DNA of 64,000 nucleotides, taken from Butyrivibrio sp. (lineage in GTDB: Bacteria; Bacillota; Clostridia; Lachnospirales; Lachnospiraceae). Positions within the stretch are counted from its first letter, which is position 1. Each line of letters begins with the position of its first letter. This document shows, piece by piece, positions 9,185-18,945 of the stretch. The stretch is taken from assembly GCF_017433805.1 (NCBI RefSeq), contig NZ_JAFRGN010000043.1, positions 1 through 64,000 of the forward strand, written 5' to 3'. The notes under the pieces are model-generated. The model saw only the letters and a program-made list of their open reading frames with translations, had not been told where the DNA came from and searched no databases. A program made the position numbers and the translations under genes.

Positions 9185-10998
9185 GTTCCCTGCATCTGAA
9201 TATCATAAATCTTCTTGTAAATGCCGCCCTTTTCAAGTAACTGTTCATGAGTTCCCTGCTCAGCAATCCTGCCGTGGTCCAGAACAATTATGTTGTCGGC
9301 GTTCATCAGTGTCATAATCCTGTGCGAAATAAGAACTACTGTGGAATCTGAAGTATTCTCAGAAAGCGCATGTCTTATCTTGGCATCAGTCTGCGTATCT
9401 ACAGCAGAAAGTGAGTCATCAAAAACCATCACCGGAGGCTTGGAAACAAGCATCTGTGCAATAGCAGTTCGCTGTTTCTGTCCACCCGAGAGTGTTACAC
9501 CACGCTCACCAACATAGGTCTCATATCCCTTGGAAAAATCTTCTATAGTCTCATCAAGAGCTGCTATTCTGGCAGCTGCACGAATCTCTGCAAAATCAGT
9601 TTTCTTCTGAGTTATACCAATGTTCTCAGATAAGGTTCTGCTAAAAAGGAATGGCTCCTGAAGTACAAAGCCAATATTCTGACGAAGCCATGACGCCTTG
9701 ATATCTGTAATATCAGTATCTCCAACGAGAATTCTTCCGCAGCCTTCCTTAAGCCCATAGAGTCTGTCCATAAGGTACATAAGTGTGGACTTGCCTGAGC
9801 CAGTTCCACCAAGAATGCCGAAAGTTGTCCCTGCCTTGATGGTAAAAGATACATCTTTTAGAACTTCTCCTCCGCCGTTCTCATAAGCGTAGGATACATG
9901 GTCAAAGGTGATATCCTGATTAAGTGATGGAGTGACAGCTCCCTCTTTATCATGCTCAGTCTCTGAGTTCATGATATAGGCTATACGCTCTATTGATACT
10001 CCGGCTTTACTCATATCTGAGATGATTCTGCCAAGAGCTCTTACAGGCCAAACCAGCATGGAATTATATGATACAAAAGCAATATACTCACCAACTGTAA
10101 TAGTATCCTGAACGCAATAAACTGCACCCAGAACCGTAATCAGCATAACCTGAAGACCTGAAATAAGGTCATTGGAAGACCAGAAGGCTGCCAGCGTTCT
10201 CATAAGGTTGATCCACAGCTGGGTATATTCTGCGTTCTGTTTAACGAACCTGTCTTTTTCATATTTTTCACGGCCAAAGGCTCGTACAACCCTCACACCT
10301 GTCAGATTCTCCTGAGCAGTTGCAGATAGTCTTCCCTCTTCGCTGTCAGCTCTTTCAAACTCGGTTCTGATACGCTTATGGAAAAAGCCTGAATATATGA
10401 CAATTATAGGAATGAACACAGCTGATACAATTGACATAGGTATGCTGATGCCAATCATAAAATACATGGCTACAATTATCCTGATCGCAATTCTGAAAAG
10501 AGACAGCATCTGCTCAGAAATGAACATCTTGATAGTATCTACATCAGAAGTACATCTCTGAATGATATCTCCTGTGTGATTCTCTCCATGCCAGGTAAAT
10601 GGCAGGTGCATAATATGCTCAAAAAGCTTATCTCTCATTCTCTGGATAAGCTTCTCAGCACCCTGCGCATTACACAGCCTGAAGAGATACCTGAAGGTAG
10701 CAGTTAAAAGAGCTACCACAGCCACCACAAGAGCAATGTAATACAGATGGCCTCTAAGGAACTCTCTTCCTCCAAGGCCATCCATTATTCTTTTCAGATA
10801 GACAGGAACACTGTTCGACTCTGCATCTGAGATACAGAAGTCGACAGTGTACTGTATGATTTTTGGATTGATAAGATCAAAAAATGTAACCAGAACAGAA
10901 AAGATAATACTTAAAAAGAAAAATCTCTTGCTTCCCTCAAGGAAGTATAAAACCAAATCTGAATTAGATTTGAATCTTTTGTTATTATTTGATGACAT
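9181..10998 (-). CDS. ABC exporter half-transporter, subunit with degenerate Walker B
   Basis: Partner of the next gene. An exporter membrane domain occupies about residues 20-320, then an ATPase domain with GGTGSGKS, a canonical LSGGQKQR signature and LISHR. Its Walker B is VMVFDDS, with Asp where the catalytic Glu should be. That is the usual sign of the non-hydrolysing site in heterodimeric exporters. The ATG at 10998 has AGGGA upstream; an ATG at 11022 has no ribosome site. An inverted repeat (11003-11040) covers that ribosome site. The gene follows the SPFH gene by about 50 bases. Confidence 0.92.
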   Translation of the reverse strand: MSSNNNKRFKSNSDLVLYFLEGSKRFFFLSIIFSVLVTFFDLINPKIIQYTVDFCISDAESNSVPVYLKRIMDGLGGREFLRGHLYYIALVVAVVALLTATFRYLFRLCNAQGAEKLIQRMRDKLFEHIMHLPFTWHGENHTGDIIQRCTSDVDTIKMFISEQMLSLFRIAIRIIVAMYFMIGISIPMSIVSAVFIPIIVIYSGFFHKRIRTEFERADSEEGRLSATAQENLTGVRVVRAFGREKYEKDRFVKQNAEYTQLWINLMRTLAAFWSSNDLISGLQVMLITVLGAVYCVQDTITVGEYIAFVSYNSMLVWPVRALGRIISDMSKAGVSIERIAYIMNSETEHDKEGAVTPSLNQDITFDHVSYAYENGGGEVLKDVSFTIKAGTTFGILGGTGSGKSTLMYLMDRLYGLKEGCGRILVGDTDITDIKASWLRQNIGFVLQEPFLFSRTLSENIGITQKKTDFAEIRAAARIAALDETIEDFSKGYETYVGERGVTLSGGQKQRTAIAQMLVSKPPVMVFDDSLSAVDTQTDAKIRHALSENTSDSTVVLISHRIMTLMNADNIIVLDHGRIAEQGTHEQLLEKGGIYKKIYDIQMQGT

Positions 10999-11002
10999 AT
11001 TA

Positions 11003-11040
11003 TAATCCCTATTATTCTGCATTATTAGTGGCAGGGATTA
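11003..11040 (-). promoter_or_regulatory. Leader inverted repeat covering an exporter ribosome site
   Basis: TAATCCCT and AGGGATTA arms 22 bases apart, between the SPFH stop and the exporter start. In the transcript the second arm contains the AGGGA ribosome site of the exporter gene, so pairing would hide it. There is no T-tract, so it is not a typical terminator. Confidence 0.4.
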
Positions 11041-11048
11041 TCAAAATG

Positions 11049-11966
11049 TTATTTAACCACTTCCTTGATAGACTGCGCAAGACCAGCAATTCCCTGAATA
11101 TTTGAAGGAACAATGATCTTAGTAGCCTGTCCATCAGAAGCCTTCTCAAATGCCTCAAGGCTCTTGAGAGTAAGTACTGACTCATCAGCACCAGCCTCTT
11201 TTAACATCTTGATACCCTCAGCATTAGCCCTCTGAACGCTCTTAATAGCTTCAGCCTGACCTTCTGCTTCTCTTATTCTCTTCTCTCTCTCAGCTTCAGC
11301 TCTAAGGATTGTAGCCTGCTTATCAGCTTCAGCCTGAAGAATCTTACTCTGCTTCTCACCTTCTGCAACAGTGATCTGTGACTGCTTCTCACCTTCTGCG
11401 AAAAGGATCTTCTCTCTCTTCTCACGCTCAGCCTTCATCTGCTTCTCCATGGCATCTCTGATCTGCTCTGGAGGATTGATGTTCTTGAGCTCGACTCTTG
11501 TGATCTTGATACCCCAAGGATCAGTTGCAATATCAAGCGCATCCTGCATCTGTGCATTGATCTGATCACGTGATGTAAGTGTCTCATCAAGAGTAAGTGA
11601 ACCGATTACGTTACGAAGTGTTGTAGCTGTAAGGTTCTCAATAGCTCCGATAGGATTTCTAACACCATAAGCATAAGCCATAGGATCAGAAATTCTGAAG
11701 AATACGATTGAATCGATCTGCATAGTAACGTTATCCTGTGTGATAACAGGCTGAGGTGGGAAATCACAATACTGCTCCTTGAGATCAACCTGTCTAGCCA
11801 CTCTGTCGATAAATGGAACCTTGATATGAAGACCTACATCCCAGGTCTCCTTGTATGCGCCAAGTCTCTCTACTACATATGAGTGAGCCTGTGGCACGAT
11901 CTTAATATTTGCTGCAAATAAAATCAAAATAAGAATAATAAGAGCTAGTAAAACATAAATAGACAT
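11049..11966 (-). CDS. SPFH/stomatin-like membrane protein (QmcA/HflC-like)
   Basis: A 305-residue protein with one N-terminal membrane segment (residues about 3-22), an SPFH domain starting IVPQAHSYVVERLGAYKETW, and a long Glu/Lys/Ala coiled coil built from repeats such as AEGEKQSQITVAEGEKQ. The C-terminus is hydrophobic (IQGIAGLAQSIKEVV). Such proteins form ring-like membrane scaffolds, probably organising microdomains or controlling proteases. The start is three bases after the NfeD stop, and its ribosome site lies in the end of that gene. The NfeD-SPFH pairing is a well-known conserved partnership. Confidence 0.93.
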   Translation of the reverse strand: MSIYVLLALIILILILFAANIKIVPQAHSYVVERLGAYKETWDVGLHIKVPFIDRVARQVDLKEQYCDFPPQPVITQDNVTMQIDSIVFFRISDPMAYAYGVRNPIGAIENLTATTLRNVIGSLTLDETLTSRDQINAQMQDALDIATDPWGIKITRVELKNINPPEQIRDAMEKQMKAEREKREKILFAEGEKQSQITVAEGEKQSKILQAEADKQATILRAEAEREKRIREAEGQAEAIKSVQRANAEGIKMLKEAGADESVLTLKSLEAFEKASDGQATKIIVPSNIQGIAGLAQSIKEVVK

Positions 11967-11969
11967 AAC

Positions 11970-12413
11970 TTAAACCTCCCTTTCAACAATAAGCTTTGCT
12001 CCCTGAACGCGAACCACTCTAACCTCTGCTCCAGCCTCAATTACAACCTCATCAATACTGGAAGCTGCAAGCCATGTAGAACCATCCATATCAACTTTGC
12101 CAGTTCCCTTGATATTGTCAATTTCCACTTTGACAATCAGTTTCCTACCGACAAGAGCATCAATATTGGTCTTCTTAATGTGGTTATTAAAGTGCGCTGC
12201 TGCAATAGGCCGCACAGTTAAAAGAATAACCGTGGATACTATCACAAATGTAAAAAGCTGTACCCAGATATTTCCACCAAGAAGTGACACTATAATAGTC
12301 ACAGCTGCGCCGATGGCAAACCAGATAGTTATAAGTCCCATAGTGGAAAGCTCAATGACCGCAAGAACTACAGTCAGAAGCAGCCAGAATACTGCATATG
12401 AAACATTTGTCAT
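11970..12413 (-). CDS. NfeD-family membrane protein
   Basis: A 147-residue short-form NfeD. Three hydrophobic stretches (about residues 8-30, 32-50 and 54-70) are followed by a C-terminal OB-fold domain (LVGRKLIVKVEIDNIKGTG to KLIVEREV). Partner of the SPFH protein just downstream. The ATG at 12413 is seven bases from AGGAGG; an ATG at 12419 would sit one base from it, so the shorter start was chosen. Confidence 0.9.
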   Translation of the reverse strand: MTNVSYAVFWLLLTVVLAVIELSTMGLITIWFAIGAAVTIIVSLLGGNIWVQLFTFVIVSTVILLTVRPIAAAHFNNHIKKTNIDALVGRKLIVKVEIDNIKGTGKVDMDGSTWLAASSIDEVVIEAGAEVRVVRVQGAKLIVEREV

Positions 12414-12586
12414 CCCCATACCTCCTCTCTTAATGCTGCGATGCAGCTAGGATTATTATACTTCATTATCCTCTGGCAAGGAAGTACATATTTCCCGATG
12501 TAATCTGATATTTTCAGCATTTTTAATAACTATTTAATAATTCGCAGAACACATGTAAATGTTTTTTAGTTAACAATGTGTTATTA

Positions 12587-12592
12587 TATAAT
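12587..12592 (+). promoter_or_regulatory. Possible -10 element for the GGDEF gene
   Basis: TATAAT 55 bases before the ATG. The upstream sequence at the -35 position is T-rich but has no good TTGACA match. The rest of 12414-12646, between two divergent genes, shows no recognised riboswitch or operator. Confidence 0.35.
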
Positions 12593-12646
12593 GGTAGAAT
12601 TGTAATCGTTATGTCGTATTTATTATATAAATAACTGGAGGCTGAA

Positions 12647-14035
12647 ATGTCAGGTATCGATTATTCAACTCTCAAGAGTATAGTAAATCTTTGCGATATG
12701 CCCTGCGCTATCATGTCAGTAGAGAAAAAGGCAGATGGCACCTGTGGTGAGATTCGTATGGCCGCAACCAACAGTAAATTCAGCATGACTGGTGAAGATG
12801 TTGAGGGGCTGACCTATGATGCCAAGCTTCCCAAGGATCCAAAATTTGAAGATATTCTCTTCAAAGCGGCTTGGGAAAACGAGCATTATCATGCATATAT
12901 CGATACTTCAAGACTCTATGGATACTGGACTGAAGATATTATCATCCCAATGAACAACGGCGGCGATGATAAGATTGGTTACTGCCAGTTTATGTATAAC
13001 CTGAGTAAAGAAATGGAATCAGGCAAATATTCTATGATTTCACCTGATATAGCAAGCTTTGTTATCAGAACCTGCATTAATCTTCGTAAGGACGACGATT
13101 TCTATGCAACAATGGCAACTGTAACCAAAGATATCCGAGAGTTCACAGATTCTTTTGCTGCATCTATTATGACTGTTTCAAAGGACATGTACCAGTTTGA
13201 GGTTGTAAGTGAAAGCGTCAGAAATAACCTCAAAAACCTTCATGATGTATTTGCTGATATTCCTTATGAAGTTGTTGAATCCTGGGAAGAGCTCATTTCT
13301 GAGACAGACTGCATCATAATCCGCAATGAACAGGATATGAAGGATTTCGAATCCAAGGCACCAGAATGGGTTCAGACTCTTAGAGATAATGACGTAAGGA
13401 GTCTTATCCTTGCTCCTTTCATTCATCAGAACATGATCATCGGATACCTTTACATAACGAATTTTGACGTTTCTCATCTTTCCAGATTAAAAGACACAAT
13501 AGAAATGGTATCCTTCTTCCTTGCTTCTGAAGTTGCTCACCATATCTTCATAGACAAGCTCAAAACTCTCAGTTCGCTGGATATCAGAACCGGTGTACAG
13601 AACAGAAATGCCATGAACAGTAAGGTTGATGAACTTGCATTGGAACTTCGTATCAGTAAGACTCCATTCAGTGTAGCTTTCTGTAACCTGAACACTCTTC
13701 GTACAGTCAATATCCAGCAGGGCCACGATGCAGGAAATAACCTTCTTAGCGATGCCGGCAGGATCCTAAGAGATGTATTCAAGGATGATTTCATCTTCAG
13801 ATCATCCGGTGATGAATTTGCCATCATCTCAACCAACAGCTCCAAGGACGGCTTTGATGCCAAGATAAAAGAGCTGAAGGAAAAAGCCAACGATCCAGAA
13901 TGGGTTTACTTCACAGTTGGATACTACACTGACATGACGGAAGGAAACCTTCACGCTGCCATGAGATTTGCAAACGAATATGAGCAGGAGTTCAAGGAAG
14001 ACTTCTACTACAACAATCCTGACATGCTCAAATAA
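12647..14035 (+). CDS. GAF-GGDEF protein, probable diguanylate cyclase with SGDEF site
   Basis: A 462-residue cytosolic protein. The N-terminal third resembles a PAS-type sensory fold, the middle (about residues 160-310) a GAF-like domain, and residues about 320-455 a GGDEF domain. GGDEF marks are SLDIRTGVQNRNAMN, GHDAGN and RSSGDEF (387-391). The first Gly of the active loop is Ser and GHxxGD is GHDAGN. SGDEF proteins can be active, so cyclic-di-GMP synthesis is possible but not assured. No RxxD inhibitory site is evident. GGAGG precedes the ATG. The gene is monocistronic with its own terminator. Confidence 0.8.
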   Translation: MSGIDYSTLKSIVNLCDMPCAIMSVEKKADGTCGEIRMAATNSKFSMTGEDVEGLTYDAKLPKDPKFEDILFKAAWENEHYHAYIDTSRLYGYWTEDIIIPMNNGGDDKIGYCQFMYNLSKEMESGKYSMISPDIASFVIRTCINLRKDDDFYATMATVTKDIREFTDSFAASIMTVSKDMYQFEVVSESVRNNLKNLHDVFADIPYEVVESWEELISETDCIIIRNEQDMKDFESKAPEWVQTLRDNDVRSLILAPFIHQNMIIGYLYITNFDVSHLSRLKDTIEMVSFFLASEVAHHIFIDKLKTLSSLDIRTGVQNRNAMNSKVDELALELRISKTPFSVAFCNLNTLRTVNIQQGHDAGNNLLSDAGRILRDVFKDDFIFRSSGDEFAIISTNSSKDGFDAKIKELKEKANDPEWVYFTVGYYTDMTEGNLHAAMRFANEYEQEFKEDFYYNNPDMLK

Positions 14036-14054
14036 TTATATGAATTTTCCCACT

Positions 14055-14088
14055 AAAAAAGGTGCCATCGTAAACGATGACACCTTTT
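14055..14088. terminator. Bidirectional terminator between convergent genes
   Basis: Stem AAAAGGTGCCATCG/CGATGACACCTTTT with loop TAAA, followed by T-rich sequence on both strands. It serves the GGDEF gene and the GGGtGRT gene. Confidence 0.88.
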
Positions 14089-14104
14089 ATTATTGTTCAA
14101 ATAA

Positions 14105-15124
14105 TTAGAACTTACCAGCCTTAGCAGCCTCTTCGATTGATACAGCAGTTGAAACTGTCATACCAACCATAGGGTTGTTACCAGCGCCGATAAGACCCAT
14201 CATCTCAACGTGAGCAGGAACTGATGAAGAACCAGCAAACTGAGCATCTGAGTGCATACGTCCCATAGTATCTGTCATACCATAAGAAGCTGGGCCTGCA
14301 GCCATGTTATCTGGGTGAAGTGTACGTCCTGTACCGCCACCTGAAGCAACTGAGAAGTACTTCTTACCAGCCTCAACACGCTCCTTCTTGTATGTACCTG
14401 CAACTGGGTGCTGGAATCTTGTAGGGTTAGTTGAGTTACCTGTGATAGATACATCAACATTCTCCTTCCACATGATAGCAACACCTTCCTGTACGTCGTT
14501 AGCGCCGTAGCAGTTAACCTTAGCACGAGGTGAATTAGCATCCTTAGAGTAGCACTTTCTGAATACTTCCTTAACCTCACCTGTGTAGTAATCGTACTCT
14601 GTCTCAACATATGTGAAACCGTTGATACGAGAAATGATCTGAGCAGCATCCTTACCAAGACCGTTAAGGATAACTCTAAGAGGTTTCTGACGAACCTTGT
14701 TAGCCTTCTCTGCGATACCGATAGCACCCTCAGCAGCTGCGAATGACTCGTGACCAGCAAGGAATGCGAAGCACTCTGTATCCTCTTCAAGAAGCATCTT
14801 ACCAAGGTTACCATGTCCAAGACCTACCTTACGACGATCAGCAACTGATCCAGGGATACAGAAAGCCTGAAGTCCGATACCGATTGCAGCAGCTGCATCA
14901 GCAGCCTTGCGGCAGTTCTTCTTAATTGCGATAGCAGCACCTACAGTGTAAGCCCACTTAGCATTTTCAAAACAGATTGGCTGAATGCCCTCGATGAGCT
15001 TGTATACATCGATACCAGCATTCATGCAAATATCTCTACATTCTTCGATTGAAGAGATTCCATACTCCTTAAGGCAAGCCAGGATCTGGGGCTCTCTTCT
15101 TTCATATGATTCAAATAAAGCCAT
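14105..15124 (-). CDS. GGGtGRT protein
   Basis: A 339-residue cytosolic protein of the conserved family named for its glycine motif, here ASGGGTGRTLHPDN near residue 275. Family function is not established. It is almost always found next to an Fe-S scaffold-like gene, as here (23 bases apart, same operon), and it contains several Cys (for example CRDICMNAG near residue 30). A role in Fe-S or redox metabolism is inferred from that pairing only. AAGGAGGAA precedes the ATG. Codon use is strongly biased to favoured codons, suggesting high expression. Confidence 0.88.
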   Translation of the reverse strand: MALFESYERREPQILACLKEYGISSIEECRDICMNAGIDVYKLIEGIQPICFENAKWAYTVGAAIAIKKNCRKAADAAAAIGIGLQAFCIPGSVADRRKVGLGHGNLGKMLLEEDTECFAFLAGHESFAAAEGAIGIAEKANKVRQKPLRVILNGLGKDAAQIISRINGFTYVETEYDYYTGEVKEVFRKCYSKDANSPRAKVNCYGANDVQEGVAIMWKENVDVSITGNSTNPTRFQHPVAGTYKKERVEAGKKYFSVASGGGTGRTLHPDNMAAGPASYGMTDTMGRMHSDAQFAGSSSVPAHVEMMGLIGAGNNPMVGMTVSTAVSIEEAAKAGKF

Positions 15125-15147
15125 TTTAATTTCCTCCTTCTTACCTA

Positions 15148-15840
15148 TTACTCGTGTCTAGGATCGATGCATCTAGCTGCATCTGCAACACGTCCATACT
15201 GTCCCTTAGCCTTCTCAAGAGCTGTGTTAGCATCATCACCAGCCTTGATGAAGTCCATCATCTTACCAAAGTTAACGTATTTATATCCGATGATCTCATC
15301 ATTCTCATCAAGAGCAACATCTGTGATGTAACCATCTGTAAGCTCGAGGTAACGAGGTCCCTTCTCAAGTGTACCGTATGTTGTACCAACCATTGAACGG
15401 TTACCCTTACCAAGATCCTCAAGACCAGCGCCGATCTGAAGTCCATCCTCAGAGAATGCAGACTGTGTACGTCCATAAACGATCTGAAGGAAGAGCTCTC
15501 TCATAGCTGTGTTGATAGCATCACAAACAAGGTCTGTGTTAAGAGCTTCGAGAACTGTAAGTCCTGGAAGAATCTCAGCTGCCATAGCTGCTGAATGTGT
15601 CATACCAGAGCATCCGATAGTCTCAACGAGTGCCTCCTGAATGATACCTTCCTTAACGTTAAGTGAAAGCTTACAGCAACCCTGCTGAGGAGCACACCAG
15701 CCAATACCATGTGTATAGCCTGAAATGTCCTTAATTTCTTTTGACTTTACCCATTTAGCCTCTTCAGGAATGGGAGCAGCGCCATGATGTACCCCTTGTG
15801 TTACGGGACACATATTTTTTACCTCTGTTGAGTAAATCAT
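15148..15840 (-). CDS. Fe-S cluster assembly scaffold-like protein (NifU/IscU-type)
   Basis: A 230-residue protein with scaffold-type cysteines in HGIGWCAPQQGCCKLSLN and ETIGCSGMTHSAAMAAEILP, the latter like the conserved Cys-containing loop of IscU-type proteins. It is longer than IscU and has a C-terminal part ending RVADAARCIDPRHE. First gene of the two-gene operon with the GGGtGRT gene. AAGGAGA lies eight bases ahead of the ATG. Role in Fe-S handling is family inference; the substrate proteins are unknown. Confidence 0.83.
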   Translation of the reverse strand: MIYSTEVKNMCPVTQGVHHGAAPIPEEAKWVKSKEIKDISGYTHGIGWCAPQQGCCKLSLNVKEGIIQEALVETIGCSGMTHSAAMAAEILPGLTVLEALNTDLVCDAINTAMRELFLQIVYGRTQSAFSEDGLQIGAGLEDLGKGNRSMVGTTYGTLEKGPRYLELTDGYITDVALDENDEIIGYKYVNFGKMMDFIKAGDDANTALEKAKGQYGRVADAARCIDPRHE

Positions 15841-16084
15841 GTGAAAAATCTCCTTTCGTATTGTAAAGTAACTTTCATTACTTACTACCTATTAGATGAC
15901 CGCATGCCTTATGATATGCCACATGCAATCAAAGATGGCTCTTACATGTCAGTTTATATGCCGACCGTAGAACACCATTTTTATTTTTGCACAAATTCTC
16001 TAGTTTTTCAATGGTTTTTGATATTTTTTTAACATCCCATTTTCAGCATATTTTTTTCCAATAAATAGCATGGCTACGGGACAG
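15841..16084 (-). other. Long leader/promoter region of the Fe-S scaffold operon
   Basis: About 244 bases without a gene. It is AT-rich with several T-runs and holds one weak hairpin (GCATG/CATGC, roughly 15902-15930). TTGAAA with an AAAAAT 17 bases on is a possible weak promoter on the minus strand. I recognise no riboswitch, T-box or operator. The length suggests a regulated leader, but nothing more can be read. Confidence 0.3.
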
Positions 16085-16118
16085 AAAACAAGGAGTGCAA
16101 TCCTTTAGATCGCACTCC
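16085..16118 (-). terminator. Terminator of the chvE-mmsA-mmsB operon
   Basis: Stem GGAGTGCGATC/GATTGCACTCC with a five-base loop, followed on the minus strand by TTGTTTT, 26 bases past the mmsB stop. Confidence 0.85.
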
Positions 16119-16144
16119 CTGGCATAGTTTATAGATATTTAATA

Positions 16145-17335
16145 TTAGTTCTTAACGATCATCTTACCACCACGCTTAGATACAACGTCGAAGATAACAG
16201 CTGCAAGAAGAACGACACCCTTTACAACCTTCTGCATGTTGGCATCAACACCCATAAGAGACATACCAAGGTTGATAACACCCATAAGAACCGCACCAAC
16301 GATAACCCCCGGAACTGTACCGATTCCACCGTAAGCAGATGCTCCACCGATGAAACACGAACCGATAGCATCCATCTCGTAGTTCTGACCATATGTTGGC
16401 TGAGCTGATGTAAGTCTTGCTATTGTAACCATTCCTGCAAGTGCTGCAAGGAATCCCATGTTTGTGTAAGCAAGGAAGTATACCTTGTTTGTATCGATAC
16501 CAGAAAGCTTTGTAGCCTTCTCATTACCACCTACTGCGTAGAAATAACGACCAGTTGTTGTATTGCTTGTAATGTAACCATAGATGATTACTACGATGAG
16601 TACCCAGATAAGAACTGTAGGAATACCCTTATGCTGAGCAAGCTTATAAGCAAAAGCAAGAAGTGCTGCAGCAATGAGGATCATTTTACCAAGAAATGCC
16701 CATAATGGTTCTACATCATAGTGGCTGTCCACTTTCTTTTTACGGCTGAATAAGCTAAGTGAAACAATGGCAACTGCTCCAAGGATTCCACCAAAGAGAC
16801 ATGTAAGGTTAAGGCTTCCATTTCCAAAGAAGTCAGGAATATAACAATCTGCACCGCCACCAAAGAGGTTAACAAATGATGTCTTATCCTTGATTGATAC
16901 TGTAAGACCGCCGAGTACTACATTTGAAAGACCTCTGAAAGCAAGCATTCCAGCCAGTGTTACGATGAAAGGTGGAATTCTTACGAATGCGATCCAGAAG
17001 CCCTGGAAAGCACCAATTGCTGTTCCGATAAGAACCATAGAGAGGATTGAAAGCCACACAGGAACATTTAGGTTAACCATGAGTGTCGCACCAACCGCAC
17101 CTACGAAACAAACAACTGATCCAACTGAAAGATCGATGTTACCACCAGTTAAGATACAGAGCAGCATACCTGTTGCCAGGATAAATACATATGCATTCTG
17201 CGAAATCAGGTTACTTACATTCATTGGCAGAAGGATTGCTCCACCTGTCTGCCATGAGAAGAATCCCAATACTATGAGAAGCACTATGATCATAGTGTTC
17301 TTTTTCAAAAATCCAAATACTTTGTCCTTATTCAT
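16145..17335 (-). CDS. mmsB: Multiple monosaccharide ABC transporter permease MmsB
   Basis: A 396-residue integral membrane permease of the XylH/MmsB (GguB) branch with about ten hydrophobic segments. The conserved cytoplasmic motif region [20 protein letters not shown] near residue 330 is the EAA-like contact to the ATPase. It imports pentoses or hexoses with ChvE and MmsA. The ATG at 17335 lies inside the last codons of mmsA (overlap of eight bases, shared ATGAATAA) and uses AAGGAGGAG in the mmsA coding end. An ATG six codons upstream lacks that spacing. Last gene of the operon. Confidence 0.93.
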   Translation of the reverse strand: MNKDKVFGFLKKNTMIIVLLIVLGFFSWQTGGAILLPMNVSNLISQNAYVFILATGMLLCILTGGNIDLSVGSVVCFVGAVGATLMVNLNVPVWLSILSMVLIGTAIGAFQGFWIAFVRIPPFIVTLAGMLAFRGLSNVVLGGLTVSIKDKTSFVNLFGGGADCYIPDFFGNGSLNLTCLFGGILGAVAIVSLSLFSRKKKVDSHYDVEPLWAFLGKMILIAAALLAFAYKLAQHKGIPTVLIWVLIVVIIYGYITSNTTTGRYFYAVGGNEKATKLSGIDTNKVYFLAYTNMGFLAALAGMVTIARLTSAQPTYGQNYEMDAIGSCFIGGASAYGGIGTVPGVIVGAVLMGVINLGMSLMGVDANMQKVVKGVVLLAAVIFDVVSKRGGKMIVKN

Positions 17336-18881
17336 GTTTCTCCTCCTTAACATCGGCAGATCTTAAGATGCAAGCCATAATCTTCTCCTGTGTTGCATCC
17401 TTGGCATCCATTTCCCCTACCATCTTGCCTTCGTTCATAACATATATTCTGTCGCACATTCCCAGGATCTCTGGCATTTCAGATGAAATCATGATAACGG
17501 CTTTTCCCTCTGCTACCAGCTGGTTAATAATGCAGTAAATCTCATACTTGGCACCGACGTCGATACCTCTTGTGGGCTCATCCAGTATAAGAATATCCGG
17601 ATTAGCAAACATCCACTTTGCAAGAAGAACCTTCTGCTGATTACCACCACTAAGGTTTCCAACATTCTGTTCTACTGTAGGACACTTGGTTTTAAGCTTT
17701 TCCTTATACTCTACCGCTACTGAATACTCCTTGTGCTTATCAATTACACTCCTGTTGCTGACATCATCAAGATTAGCAAGAGTTGTATTTATCTTGATAG
17801 GATTTGAAAGAATAAGTCCATTTCCTTTTCTGTCCTCAGTAACGTATGCAAGTCCATGTTTGATGGCTGTATTTACGTTCTTAAGGTCAACAGGTTCCCC
17901 ATTTATAAGGATCTGTCCAGAAATATTTTCTCCATAGCTCTTTCCAAAGATACTCATTGCAAGCTCTGTTCTGCCTGCTCCCATAAGTCCTGAAATACCA
18001 AGAACTTCACCTTTTCTTACATTGATATTTACGTTATCAACAACTTTTCTATCTTTGTGAAGAGGATGATATACATTCCAGTCCTTAACTTCCAGCATAA
18101 CATCGCCGATATGAGGTTCTCTCTTAGGGAATCGATCTGAAATTTCTCGACCAACCATACCCTTGATGATGCGGCTCTCAGAGAAATCATCTACGCCCTT
18201 AGTAAGAGTTTCTATAGTAGAACCATCTCTTATTACCGTGATCTTATCCGCAACGTAGGATACCTCGTTGAGCTTATGAGAAATAATAATAGATGTAAGA
18301 TTTCTTTCTGCTTTAAGTCTAAGGAGCAGATCCAAAAGAGCTTTAGAATCTGTCTCATTAAGTGATGATGTAGGCTCATCCAGGATAAGAAGCTTGGCAT
18401 CCTTTGAAAGAGCCTTAGCTATTTCAACAAGCTGCTGCTTACCAACACCAAGATCTTTGATAAGCGCCTGTGTGCTTTCATGAAGACCTACTATATCCAA
18501 GAACTTTCTAGCAAGTTCGTTAGTTTCATTCCAATTAATTCTAAACTTTGTTCCTCTCTCATTTCCAAGGAACATATTCTCCGCAATTGTCATATACGGA
18601 ATAAGAGCCAGCTCCTGATGAATGATAACAATACCCTTTTCTTCACTATCCTTGATAGCATTGAACTGGCATACTTTTGAATCATATATAATGTCGCCTT
18701 CGTATGAACCAAATGGATATACTCCACTTAGTACATTCATGAGTGTAGACTTACCAGCGCCGTTCTCTCCAACCAGCGCATGAATTTCACCTTCTGCCAC
18801 TTGCAAATTTACATTGTCAAGTGCCTTAACCCCAGGAAAGGTCTTGGTGATATTCTTCATTTCCAATAATATCTTTTCCAC
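17328..18881 (-). CDS. mmsA: Multiple monosaccharide ABC transporter ATPase MmsA
   Basis: A 517-residue tandem ATPase of the sugar importer (GguA/XylG-like). The first domain has GENGAGKST, the signature [15 protein letters not shown] and [10 protein letters not shown]; the second has [26 protein letters not shown] and [10 protein letters not shown]. The atypical second Walker A (GAGRTE) is normal in this family. Translation begins at GTG (18881), seven bases after AGGAGG. It is separated from chvE by a hairpin and by repeat copy B. Confidence 0.94.
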   Translation of the reverse strand: MEKILLEMKNITKTFPGVKALDNVNLQVAEGEIHALVGENGAGKSTLMNVLSGVYPFGSYEGDIIYDSKVCQFNAIKDSEEKGIVIIHQELALIPYMTIAENMFLGNERGTKFRINWNETNELARKFLDIVGLHESTQALIKDLGVGKQQLVEIAKALSKDAKLLILDEPTSSLNETDSKALLDLLLRLKAERNLTSIIISHKLNEVSYVADKITVIRDGSTIETLTKGVDDFSESRIIKGMVGREISDRFPKREPHIGDVMLEVKDWNVYHPLHKDRKVVDNVNINVRKGEVLGISGLMGAGRTELAMSIFGKSYGENISGQILINGEPVDLKNVNTAIKHGLAYVTEDRKGNGLILSNPIKINTTLANLDDVSNRSVIDKHKEYSVAVEYKEKLKTKCPTVEQNVGNLSGGNQQKVLLAKWMFANPDILILDEPTRGIDVGAKYEIYCIINQLVAEGKAVIMISSEMPEILGMCDRIYVMNEGKMVGEMDAKDATQEKIMACILRSADVKEEKHE

Positions 18882-18910
18882 CTTTGCCCCTCCTCCTTTC
18901 TTTCAAAGTA

Positions 18911-18936
18911 AAGGCGGGCTTTTTAGTTCCCGCCTT
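18911..18936 (-). terminator. Hairpin between chvE and mmsA (attenuator or mRNA 3' stabiliser)
   Basis: Stem AAGGCGGG/CCCGCCTT with a short loop, then TTTACTTT on the minus strand. The T-tract is poor, so readthrough is likely. Such hairpins often protect the abundant binding-protein message and reduce downstream expression. Confidence 0.6.
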
Positions 18937-18945
18937 ATATTTCTT

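Noticed and set aside
15841-16084. Known riboswitch in the long leader of the Fe-S scaffold operon
   Set aside because: Only weak hairpins and T-runs are visible; no conserved riboswitch core could be matched by eye.
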